Positions 1-7,449 of a DNA stretch of 38,726 nt are shown here, piece by piece. How positions within the stretch are numbered: position 1 is the stretch's first letter; each line of letters opens with the position of its first letter. The notes under the pieces are model-generated. The model made no database searches and was not told where the DNA came from. It saw nothing but the letters and a program-made list of their open reading frames with translations. Source of the DNA: a virus; IMG/VR virus record IMGVR_UViG_3300047322_000451, positions 1-38,726 of that record; one strand, written 5' to 3'. The position numbers and the translations under genes are program-made.

Positions 1-83
1 TAAGCGACTCTATGAAGGGTAAGTCGTCTCCTTATGGAAATATGGCAACAGGAGCTGCACAAGCTGGAGGGATGTATCGATAA
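1..83 (+). CDS. 3' end of a virion gene (5' part outside the linear map)
   Basis: The frame beginning at base 3 is open from the window edge and stops at TAA 81-83, giving 26 residues rich in Gly, Ala, Ser and Met and ending GGMYR. The stop overlaps the ATG of the next gene (TAATG), which is the coupling used throughout this phage. Its composition matches the gene that starts at 38200 and runs off the other end, so it is probably that gene's C-terminus on a circular map. Direct joining of the two window ends does not keep the frame; a gap of 2 modulo 3 bases would be needed. Confidence 0.55.
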   Translation, partial: SDSMKGKSSPYGNMATGAAQAGGMYR

Positions 84-1411
84 TGGCTGGATATAAGGTA
101 AGTCAAGGTAGTCTTTTTGGAAGAATTGGAACCGAGATGGGTAAGGGACTTGCTGAGCAAATACCCAAGGAAGCTGAGCGTACTCGATTATCTCAAGGGC
201 TTGCAGAGTTAGGAAAGCAACAGGGGCTAAGTCCATTCGAACAATTTGCAAAATTGTCAGCTATTCCTGGAATTACACCGCAGATGATTCAAAGTGGATC
301 AGAATTGTTGAAGTCACAAGCCCAACGTAATGCATATCAAAGAGATCCTTTGTCAACTCGGCAAGAACCTTCCGTTACAGAATCAATAAAAAATACCCCT
401 TTCGAAGCTGGTCAGGGAAAAGGATCAACTAACAGAGTTTCTAATGAACCAAAGGAGCAAACGGGAGCGCCACAAGTTCAAGCCGACAATCCTTTAGCTC
501 CTGAATATACAACGAGATCACCATGGTCAAAGGAGAGAAATCAGCAAGAGGTAAAGGATTTACTTGATTTTTATCCAAACATGACCGTTCCTGAAGCTCA
601 GGTTCAAGCGAAAGAAAATGAGGCAAGAGAATTAGCTCAACCAATAGCAAAGCAAACTGAATATGACAGATTGCAAGGAAAAAAAGACGAGATAAGAACA
701 GAGCTTACTCGTCAGCTAGGTACAAAGCTTCAAAAAGATAAAGAAGGATCGTTTAAAGATATTTCTGGAGAGGATCAAATTCAACTAGAGAGAAATGTTG
801 AAAAAGACTTAAGGGAAAATCCTAAACTTTCCGTTTCCGATGCTGTTAATAAATGGACAAATAAAGCTACCGATTATGCGAAATCCAAAGATCAACTCAG
901 AGGTTTAGCAGGATCGAATATATTCGCTCTACCTTTAATATTTAATAAAGGTCAACTTCTAACCAATTTGAAAGAATATCAAAAAACGTTTGCAGATTTT
1001 GGTAATCTAGATGAGTTTTATAATATTCTTCAATCCGATGTCGGTCTATCACCGCAAGGAGCAGCTCAAGTCGCATATCCCCCAAGTCAAAAAATTAATG
1101 AATATTTGAATAAAATTAAAGTAAAAGGTATTAACGAAGGTGGAATTAAAAATAGTGTTAACAGATCTAAAAGATATGCAGATGACATATTAGCATTAGG
1201 GGTAACTAATCGAGATAGTCTCCTAGGTGTTATGAGATCGATACAAGAAAGAGATCCATATTTTGATCAGAACGCCTTTTTAGATATCTTTAAAGAAAAC
1301 AGGGAAGCGATTCCGGCATCAAAGCGATTCGATAGAGAATTACAGAAAGGGTCACAAGTGTTACCGAGTTGGCCAGATGTTTTAATTTTACCAACATTTA
1401 GGAAAGTATAA
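83..1411 (+). CDS. Predicted internal virion protein, 442 aa
   Basis: No family was recognised. The protein is hydrophilic, rich in Gln, Lys and Glu, with no signal peptide or membrane segment. Residues about 85-145 are low-complexity Pro/Gln/Gly/Asn-rich sequence, followed by long charged stretches that could be helical. It starts at the ATG overlapping the preceding stop (TAATG) and ends the same way onto the next gene, so the three genes from 38200 to 2016 are likely one translationally coupled group. Its place just after the tail-hub genes suggests a virion or DNA-ejection protein; that is inference from position only. Confidence 0.85.
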   Translation: MAGYKVSQGSLFGRIGTEMGKGLAEQIPKEAERTRLSQGLAELGKQQGLSPFEQFAKLSAIPGITPQMIQSGSELLKSQAQRNAYQRDPLSTRQEPSVTESIKNTPFEAGQGKGSTNRVSNEPKEQTGAPQVQADNPLAPEYTTRSPWSKERNQQEVKDLLDFYPNMTVPEAQVQAKENEARELAQPIAKQTEYDRLQGKKDEIRTELTRQLGTKLQKDKEGSFKDISGEDQIQLERNVEKDLRENPKLSVSDAVNKWTNKATDYAKSKDQLRGLAGSNIFALPLIFNKGQLLTNLKEYQKTFADFGNLDEFYNILQSDVGLSPQGAAQVAYPPSQKINEYLNKIKVKGINEGGIKNSVNRSKRYADDILALGVTNRDSLLGVMRSIQERDPYFDQNAFLDIFKENREAIPASKRFDRELQKGSQVLPSWPDVLILPTFRKV

Positions 1412-2016
1412 TGTCAAGTTCACCAAGATCTAGCGAAAAGGTAGCTGAATCAGAAATCGCAAACGCTCAAAAAATAAAGCGTGGATTAAAAGGGGTTGCA
1501 GGATTAGGAACGGCAGCTGTTGGAATTGGTTTAGGGTCTAAAATTATGCCTTTTTTGAATGAATATATCCCTACAGACATAGCTCTTAAAGGTATAAGTA
1601 AAGTGAGCCCTAAATTTGGTGATTTTTTAAATCGAGGATTGGCAAAAGGGTTGGATGCAAAGAGCGGTCTAGATTATATCAAAGAGAATTTATCGAAAAA
1701 ACAAGCTCCAAATGAAAGAAATATCATCGAACAATACTCTCCCGAACTCCACCAATTCCTAACGGGTGAAATCCAAAAAGGCCGTCAACCATTGGAAGCA
1801 GGAGCTTTAGCAGAAACTAGTGGTAAATACAAAAAAGCAATCCAAGATATGGTGAAAGATCACAAAGCTCCATTCTCATCAATTTTAGAATCGGTTTTTG
1901 GAAGTGCTCAGCAACCACAGCAACCTCAACAACAAGCTCCTCAACAAGGACAGCAACAGCCAGAAAATGGCGATCAAGCTTTAATGGCAGCTTTACAGAA
2001 AATATTACAGATGTAG
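1411..2016 (+). CDS. Small Gly-rich/Gln-rich protein, candidate ejection protein, 201 aa
   Basis: Function not recognised. Residues about 25-50 form a weakly hydrophobic Gly/Ala/Ile-rich stretch (GLKGVAGLGTAAVGIGLG) that could insert in a membrane. Residues about 167-188 are an almost pure Gln/Pro tail, followed by a short amphipathic end (ALMAALQKILQM). ATG 1411 overlaps the upstream TAA. The combination of an amphipathic Gly-rich segment with a position among internal virion genes is what podovirus ejection proteins show, but no homology is claimed. Confidence 0.8.
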   Translation: MSSSPRSSEKVAESEIANAQKIKRGLKGVAGLGTAAVGIGLGSKIMPFLNEYIPTDIALKGISKVSPKFGDFLNRGLAKGLDAKSGLDYIKENLSKKQAPNERNIIEQYSPELHQFLTGEIQKGRQPLEAGALAETSGKYKKAIQDMVKDHKAPFSSILESVFGSAQQPQQPQQQAPQQGQQQPENGDQALMAALQKILQM

Positions 2017-2017
2017 C

Positions 2018-2515
2018 ATGGATAATGAAGCTAAAATAGAAGAACTTAAAAATGCGTTACGGCAAATCATGATGATGGTAACCGAAAGAGGAAAACCTTT
2101 AGGTGAAGATCTCAAAATGGTTTTAGCTGATGTGATGCAGCATGTAGCTTCACGTATACAGCAATTAAGACAAGAGGGTAGTCCAGCAGAAGGAATGCCA
2201 CCGATTGGTGCGCCAGAACCTGAACTTAATGAAGGGATGCCATCATCTAATATAGCAGCATTTGGATACGATAAAGATAGTGGAAGATTACTTGTTCAGT
2301 TTCTTGGTAAATATCCTAATCGTCAGGGAGGTGTTTATGCTTATGAAGGAGTACCAAAGCAAATATTTGATTTGTTCAGAAAAGGAGCTGTTCCGGCAAG
2401 AACGAATGGACAAAATAGATGGGGGAAATGGTGGAAGGGAAAGGTTCCGTCAGCTGGAGCATCGATGTATACCCTCATAAAAGAAGGCGGATATCCGTAC
2501 AAAAAATTAAGTTAA
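2018..2515 (+). CDS. KTSC-domain-like protein, 165 aa
   Basis: Residues 1-75 are charged and helical-looking with a Pro-rich linker. Residues about 76-165 resemble the KTSC domain, a small beta-rich phage and bacterial domain: it opens with SSNIAAFGYD, continues LLVQFLGKYP and VYAYEGVPKQIFDLF, and closes ASMYTLIKEGGYPY. This copy has a longer insert (GAVPARTNGQNRWGKWW) than the compact form I know. KTSC domains have been linked to RNA or protein binding, but the role in phages is unsettled. ATG 2018 follows the previous stop by one base. The 84 bases after it hold only a weak AAATCA-TGG-TGATTT hairpin and the next ribosome site. Confidence 0.8.
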   Translation: MDNEAKIEELKNALRQIMMMVTERGKPLGEDLKMVLADVMQHVASRIQQLRQEGSPAEGMPPIGAPEPELNEGMPSSNIAAFGYDKDSGRLLVQFLGKYPNRQGGVYAYEGVPKQIFDLFRKGAVPARTNGQNRWGKWWKGKVPSAGASMYTLIKEGGYPYKKLS

Positions 2516-2599
2516 GAAAGCACGAAAAATCATGGTGATTTCTAGTGCAATTTAAAATTTAGAAGATTACATTTAAATTTCACCCAAGAGGGAATCAAC

Positions 2600-5038
2600 A
2601 TGACATTCAATTCATTCGTAAATAGCTCTCAAACGCAGCCTCCATTCATTGCAGCAAATAGACCGCCCACCGCGGCAGACATCTATTTTCCTGGTACACA
2701 ATGGCAAGACAATAGTGCAAATCCAGATGTTATCTACGAGACAACAGGTGGTGGGGTATGGAATGTTGGTTCTAACGCCTATGCATCGACATCATCACCT
2801 GGTATTGTAGAGTTAGCAACAGGCGCTGAAATGAGCGCTGGATCATCTACAACACTAGTTCCTCCAGTTAAAGCAGTATTCGATTATGTAAACGGTTTAG
2901 TAATTGCAGGCGCACCAATTGCTCAAACTAGTGTGACTGGTATTACGAACCTAGCTACCAATGCTCAAGCAGTAGCTGGGACTGCAACGGTTCCTGGTGT
3001 AACTGCTCTAGCTATCCAACCAAGTAACCTTGCATCAGTTTTTGCAGCGCCTCCAGCAATTGGTGGAACAACACCGGCAGCCGGATCATTCGCAGCTGTC
3101 ATTGGTACTACAGCTAACTTCTCCGGTTTGATTACAGGAACAGCTAGCGCAACCATTACAACTGGTGCAACAGCTCTAAACCTAGCTTCTGATGCATCTA
3201 CAGGTGCTGTAAATATCGGTACAGGAGCCGGTGCTAGAACAATCACAATTGGTAACGTGACAGGTGCTACTGCAGTGGCTGTCAATACAGGGACAGGTAG
3301 TTTTACAGTATCTACAACTGGTACTGGAGATATTGTATTAAATGCAGCAGATACAGTCCTGATCGACTCTGCAGGGGTTCTAGAACTTAATTCATCAGCT
3401 GGTGTAATTGGTATCGGTAACGATGCAGTTGCTCAGAACATCAATATTGGTACAGGTGCAGCTGCTCGTGTTATCACAGTAGGTAACTCATCAGGTGCAA
3501 CCCAGGTTGTTATCAATGGCGGAACAGCTGGAACAACAATTTCTGCTAACGCAATTGCTCAGCCTGTCGTTATTGGTAACCAGACAGGTGCTACACAAGT
3601 AACGATTGATTCAGGAACTGGTGCTATTAACATCGGTACTGCAATTGCAAAGACTGTGACAATTGGTAATATCACAGGCGCTACTGCAGTCAACGTAAAC
3701 GCAGGTACTGGTGGTTCGATCTGGACAACAACTAACGGAACACTGGCTCTACGTTCAGGAACTGGTGCTATCCAAATCGGTGCCGACGCCGCCGCTCATA
3801 TAGTTACGATTGGTAACGTGACAGGTGCTACTGCTGTTAACGTAAACACGGGTACTGGTGGAACTGTATATACAACAACTAACGGTGTATTCACAGTTGC
3901 AACAGGAACAGGCGCTATTGGTATTGGAACAGATGCCGCTGCCAAGACAATCACAATTGGTAACGTGACAGGTGCTACTAACGTCGTTATCAACGCTGGT
4001 ACCGGTGCGACATCTATCAATACTACAAACGGTGCTTTTGCATTAACAACTGGCACGGGAACAATATCTATCGGTGCTGATGCTGCTGACCATACAATCA
4101 ATATCGGTAACTCAACAGGTGTTACTGCAGTTTCGTTGAATGGTGGAACAGGTGGCGTTAACGTTGGTACAAACGCTATTGCCCATACTGTTACAATTGG
4201 TAATACAACAGGTGCAACAGCCATTACTCTTAATTCTGGTACTGGAGCTAACCTATGGACAACAACAAATGCATCGTGGGGTCTATCAACAGGCACAGGA
4301 GCGATTAACGTTGGTACGGACGCTGCTGCTAAAACTATTACAATAGGTAACGTCACAGGCGCTACTGCCATCGTTCATAACAGCGGAACAGGTACATGTC
4401 TTTGGACAACAACTAATGGTGTTTGGACATTGGCAACAGGCACAGGAGCGATTAACGTTGGTACTGATGCAGTAGCTAAGACGTTGACAATTGGTAACGT
4501 TACTGGTGCTACTGCTGTTGTGATTAACGCAGGTACAGGCGCTTCTTCAATCAACACCACTAACGGTGCATTGACTGTTGCAACAGGAACTGGTGCTATC
4601 AACATCTCAGCAGACGCTGCTGCAACAACTGTCAATATCGGAACAGGTGCTGCTGTTAAGGCCGTTACTTTGGGATCTACTAACACTACAAGCGCGACTA
4701 CCATTAACTCGGGATCTGGTAACGTTAACGTAACTGGTGGTCACCTAGCAATTGCATCGGTTGCAAAAACATTGCTCGTTAATGGCGGTGCTGTTACTGA
4801 CTTTATCGGTACAGGTGTTCTAACAGGTGGAACTCAAACCATTGCAAACACAAATATTGCAACGGGTGATGTGATTCTGTTGACAAGAACCGCATTGAAT
4901 GCAACACCAGCTGTAGGAACTTTGTTCTATACAATTGTTAACGCGACATCGTTTACTGTTACTTCGATAACTGCATTGGGTGCAACAGCCGCGACTGACG
5001 TTAGTTCGTACGCATATATGATCATCCGACCTACATAA
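2600..5038 (+). CDS. Long beta-repeat tail fibre, 812 aa
   Basis: Preceded by AAGAGGGA and ATG 2600. Residues 1-75 look like a virion-attachment head (PPFIAANRPPTAADIYFPGT), and residues about 75-100 have a fibre-type G-VELATGAEM segment. From about residue 205 to 700 the protein is a Thr/Gly/Ala-rich array of the form (T/N)IGN-x-TG-A-T-x-V-x-(I/V)N-x-GTG, about ten copies, alternating with W/Y-TTTNG-x-(W/L) and GTGAI-x-IGTDAAAK elements, as expected for a beta-helix or beta-prism shaft. The last 80 residues (TGVLTGGTQTI to YMIIRPT) resemble a C-terminal domain common in phage fibres. Role: receptor binding, inferred from architecture. The DNA repeats are nearly identical in places. Confidence 0.9.
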   Translation: MTFNSFVNSSQTQPPFIAANRPPTAADIYFPGTQWQDNSANPDVIYETTGGGVWNVGSNAYASTSSPGIVELATGAEMSAGSSTTLVPPVKAVFDYVNGLVIAGAPIAQTSVTGITNLATNAQAVAGTATVPGVTALAIQPSNLASVFAAPPAIGGTTPAAGSFAAVIGTTANFSGLITGTASATITTGATALNLASDASTGAVNIGTGAGARTITIGNVTGATAVAVNTGTGSFTVSTTGTGDIVLNAADTVLIDSAGVLELNSSAGVIGIGNDAVAQNINIGTGAAARVITVGNSSGATQVVINGGTAGTTISANAIAQPVVIGNQTGATQVTIDSGTGAINIGTAIAKTVTIGNITGATAVNVNAGTGGSIWTTTNGTLALRSGTGAIQIGADAAAHIVTIGNVTGATAVNVNTGTGGTVYTTTNGVFTVATGTGAIGIGTDAAAKTITIGNVTGATNVVINAGTGATSINTTNGAFALTTGTGTISIGADAADHTINIGNSTGVTAVSLNGGTGGVNVGTNAIAHTVTIGNTTGATAITLNSGTGANLWTTTNASWGLSTGTGAINVGTDAAAKTITIGNVTGATAIVHNSGTGTCLWTTTNGVWTLATGTGAINVGTDAVAKTLTIGNVTGATAVVINAGTGASSINTTNGALTVATGTGAINISADAAATTVNIGTGAAVKAVTLGSTNTTSATTINSGSGNVNVTGGHLAIASVAKTLLVNGGAVTDFIGTGVLTGGTQTIANTNIATGDVILLTRTALNATPAVGTLFYTIVNATSFTVTSITALGATAATDVSSYAYMIIRPT
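3180..4730 (+). repeat. In-gene tandem repeat array of the fibre shaft
   Basis: The element ACAATTGGTAACGTGACAGG followed by TGCTACT recurs with few changes at about 3244, 3805, 3953, 4336 and 4488, with more diverged copies between. Conservation extends to synonymous positions, which implies recent duplication or gene conversion rather than only protein-level selection. The full protein unit is roughly 48 residues (about 145 bp). Confidence 0.85.
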
Positions 5039-5049
5039 ATTTTCTCTTG

Positions 5050-5082
5050 CTCAACTGTATATCAATGCGATATACAGTTGAG
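5050..5082. other. Perfect 14-bp hairpin after the fibre gene
   Basis: CTCAACTGTATATC (5050-5063), loop AATGC, GATATACAGTTGAG (5069-5082). There is no downstream T-run on the plus strand (AAAAC follows), so it is not a standard intrinsic terminator. It may be an RNase processing site, or it may protect the 3' end of the fibre mRNA. Confidence 0.75.
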
Positions 5083-5104
5083 AAAACACAAATACGAGGA
5101 AAAA

Positions 5105-5302
5105 ATGATCTCGACAAAAGCACAAATGAAATCAGAGAAAGCTACAGGCGAACATACATACATATGCCCACATCTTGCGCCTCTTCACGAGGTTTATGAA
5201 GCATTAACAGAGTTTCGTACATATGTTTATGGTCGTATAAAAGAAGCTGAAGATCAACAAAAAGCCGCTGCAGAAGCACCTGCAGAACAACCTCAAGGTT
5301 AA
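5105..5302 (+). CDS. Small helical protein of the fibre locus, 65 aa
   Basis: ATG 5105 is chosen over an in-frame TTG at 5078 because GAGG lies just upstream of it and the TTG falls inside the hairpin. The sequence is charged; residues about 20-45 (ICPHLAPLHEVYEALTEFRT) are amphipathic and the tail is Ala/Glu/Pro/Gln-rich. It lies between a long fibre and a small beta protein, so it may be a fibre chaperone or a minor virion part. Function not recognised. Confidence 0.65.
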   Translation: MISTKAQMKSEKATGEHTYICPHLAPLHEVYEALTEFRTYVYGRIKEAEDQQKAAAEAPAEQPQG

Positions 5303-5304
5303 GA

Positions 5305-5628
5305 ATGGCAATCAATAACAGCGTTTTAGCAATACCTGCGCCTGAACTCATTCAAGTTATGAGTGGACTCACTTTACTAGGAACATTTGTTGAAGCACCT
5401 GTCATTATTATATTCGATAATCAGTCTACAACTTCATCAGGTGTGATTTCATTTGATGGTGGTGTAACATCCTGGAAAACGTTTACAGCAGGCGAAGCTC
5501 TTGTATTAGACATGAGAGCAAATCATGGACAAGCAGCTAATTTCACATTTCCGAAAGGCACATCTGTTCATGTAACAGGTTCTGCCGGGAATTTTTCAGT
5601 TTCCTATGTTTACGCACAGAACCAATAG
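5305..5628 (+). CDS. Small beta-rich virion-associated protein, 107 aa
   Basis: ATG 5305 comes two bases after the preceding stop. The sequence is dominated by alternating hydrophobic and polar residues with short Gly/Ser turns (APVIIIFDNQSTTSSGV, FTFPKGTSVHVTGSAGNFSV), suggesting a compact beta sandwich. No cysteine, signal peptide or catalytic motif is seen. Its place inside the fibre locus suggests a fibre-tip or fibre-adaptor subunit; this is inference. Confidence 0.75.
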   Translation: MAINNSVLAIPAPELIQVMSGLTLLGTFVEAPVIIIFDNQSTTSSGVISFDGGVTSWKTFTAGEALVLDMRANHGQAANFTFPKGTSVHVTGSAGNFSVSYVYAQNQ

Positions 5629-5634
5629 GATCGC

Positions 5635-6219
5635 ATGAGTCAGATTTATAAAGCCGGTATTGCAGGCAGTCCAAGCGTACCTACTTCTTTTATGGTGGAT
5701 CAGCAAGACACTGTAACAACAGCTCTTCCAGTAACCGTTTTCTCAGTTGTACCTCAATCTAATATTCTAAGACTTGGTGGAGACAACGGTATTGTCACAT
5801 ATCAAGTAACACAAAATGCCGGTGATCTTTTAATTGGATATATCCAAGGATCTGGAACTACAGATGGTTCAGGTGGTGCTGGGGATACTGTTGATCTGAT
5901 AACACAGCCTGTAAGCAATAATTCCTCAATGACATTTCAGTTTCAAGTAACGGGGTATTGTACAACTGACAATACCGCTTTAGGAGTATTTGGAGCAGGT
6001 ACGGTTATTAATGTAGCAGGTGCTGTGACGATTGCAAACACTGTAGAATTTTTTAGAAATGCAACATCACTTACTGTTGTAGCACCATTACTAGATCCAA
6101 TCAACACCTCTGTAATTTCTATTGTTCCTTCAGGATCAAATTTCATTGTCAGAGTAACTGGAGTTTTAGGTTTATCAATTGACTGGGGAGCTATTTTACC
6201 AGCAGTTGTAGCAATATAA
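5635..6219 (+). CDS. Beta-rich virion-associated protein, 194 aa
   Basis: ATG 5635 lies six bases after the previous stop, with GGATC just upstream. The sequence is Val/Thr/Asn/Gly-rich with many beta-type strands. It splits into an N-terminal half (TTALPVTVFSVVPQSNILRLGG) and a C-terminal half (TVEFFRNATSLTVVAPLLDP) of similar character. No known domain is recognised. Base composition and style match the neighbouring fibres, so it is probably part of the adsorption apparatus. Confidence 0.75.
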   Translation: MSQIYKAGIAGSPSVPTSFMVDQQDTVTTALPVTVFSVVPQSNILRLGGDNGIVTYQVTQNAGDLLIGYIQGSGTTDGSGGAGDTVDLITQPVSNNSSMTFQFQVTGYCTTDNTALGVFGAGTVINVAGAVTIANTVEFFRNATSLTVVAPLLDPINTSVISIVPSGSNFIVRVTGVLGLSIDWGAILPAVVAI

Positions 6220-6226
6220 GGATTAT

Positions 6227-7438
6227 GTGGCTGGATTCGATAATGATATACTTGTTGCAAGTAATGTCGATTTCAGCGGCATTACTCCAGTTTCTGGTCA
6301 AATGAATGTGAATGGCGAGCTTCTTGTAGGCTCCGCAGTCGCTCCTAATATACGACCTTATGTTCCGGTAGGATCTAACGGCGTTTCGATCGCTACAGGT
6401 CCAGGAACTATCGATTTCAGTCTTTCTGCAGTCCCTAACAGCGCTTTAGCAAATAGCACAATATCTGTAACGGCCGGTTCTGGAATAAGTGTATCGGGTT
6501 CACCAGTATCTTTAGGTGGAAATGTAACAATATCAACTACTTCTTCTGGTTCTACAGCAATAAAAACTACAAAGTTTACTGCAAGTGGTACCTGGACAAA
6601 AGCCACATCCCCTAGTCCTCAATATATTCGTATTATTGCATGGGGAGGAGGCGGAGGCGGAGGATCAGGAAGAAAAGGAGCGGCAAGCAGCTCACGCACA
6701 GGCGGTAGTGGAGGAAGCGGAGGGCAACTTATTAATTATTTGTTTCAAGCTAGTGGTTTTTCTTCTTCCGAAACAGTAACAATTGGTGGAACTGCATCAG
6801 GAGGAAATTCTCAATCAACAAATAGTACTAATGGAAATAATGGAGCAGTAGGAAATGATACATCAATAGGGTCTGTTATTATCGCCAAAGGTGGTAATTT
6901 TGGTGGAGGTGGAACAAATACAACAGTACCTGGAGGCGCTTCATTTCCTGTAATATTTGATGGTTCATTGGGTACTTGGTATACGTCTATTTTTAATAAA
7001 TTCTTACTTTCTGGAGAAGCTGGTGATGGTGGAGCTACAGCTGCAACAGCAGGTTTTTTTGGATATTTATCATTATATCCTTTAGGTGGTGGTGGGGCGG
7101 GTGGGATTTCTTCAGGAAATGCCGAAGGCGCAGGAACTGCTGGCGGTATTAATTATAAGTCAGATGGAATAACGGTTGCAATTGCCGGAGGACTAGCTGG
7201 AGCTATATCAGGAAACGGTGGAAATGGAAATGACTCTACAAGTAGTTATTACGTATTAGGCGCTACAGGTGGTGGCGGTGGTGGTGGAAGTAAAACCACG
7301 GTTGGGGGAACAGGAGGAAATGGAGGTACACCAGGCGGCGGTGGGGGTGGTGGCGGAGCATCTACTGATGCTGTTGGCAATTCAGGCGCTGGAGGAATTG
7401 GAGCGCGTGGTGAACTTTGGGTAATAGAATACTTTTAA
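6227..7438 (+). CDS. Tail fibre with Gly-rich tip, 403 aa
   Basis: It starts at GTG 6227, with AAGGATT upstream placing the ribosome there. Residues 1-35 (MAGFDNDILVASNVDFSG, then PVSGQM, GELLVGS) match the start of the next gene. Residues about 70-105 (NSALANSTISVTAGSGISV, then GSPVSLGG) also match an internal part of that gene. From residue about 115 the protein switches to TKFTASGTWTKA followed by an extreme Gly/Ser-rich region with GGGGGG runs, like the glycine-rich C-terminal domain of some phage fibres and adhesins. It is likely a receptor-binding fibre sharing an anchor with its neighbour. Confidence 0.88.
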   Translation: MAGFDNDILVASNVDFSGITPVSGQMNVNGELLVGSAVAPNIRPYVPVGSNGVSIATGPGTIDFSLSAVPNSALANSTISVTAGSGISVSGSPVSLGGNVTISTTSSGSTAIKTTKFTASGTWTKATSPSPQYIRIIAWGGGGGGGSGRKGAASSSRTGGSGGSGGQLINYLFQASGFSSSETVTIGGTASGGNSQSTNSTNGNNGAVGNDTSIGSVIIAKGGNFGGGGTNTTVPGGASFPVIFDGSLGTWYTSIFNKFLLSGEAGDGGATAATAGFFGYLSLYPLGGGGAGGISSGNAEGAGTAGGINYKSDGITVAIAGGLAGAISGNGGNGNDSTSSYYVLGATGGGGGGGSKTTVGGTGGNGGTPGGGGGGGGASTDAVGNSGAGGIGARGELWVIEYF

Positions 7439-7449
7439 AAGGATAGAAA

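Noticed and set aside
2965-4704. Long open frames on the minus strand opposite the long fibre (106, 191 and 109 codons)
   Set aside because: They are Val/Ala/Pro-rich mirror images of the Thr/Gly/Ala repeats on the coding strand, without ribosome sites or a plausible fold.
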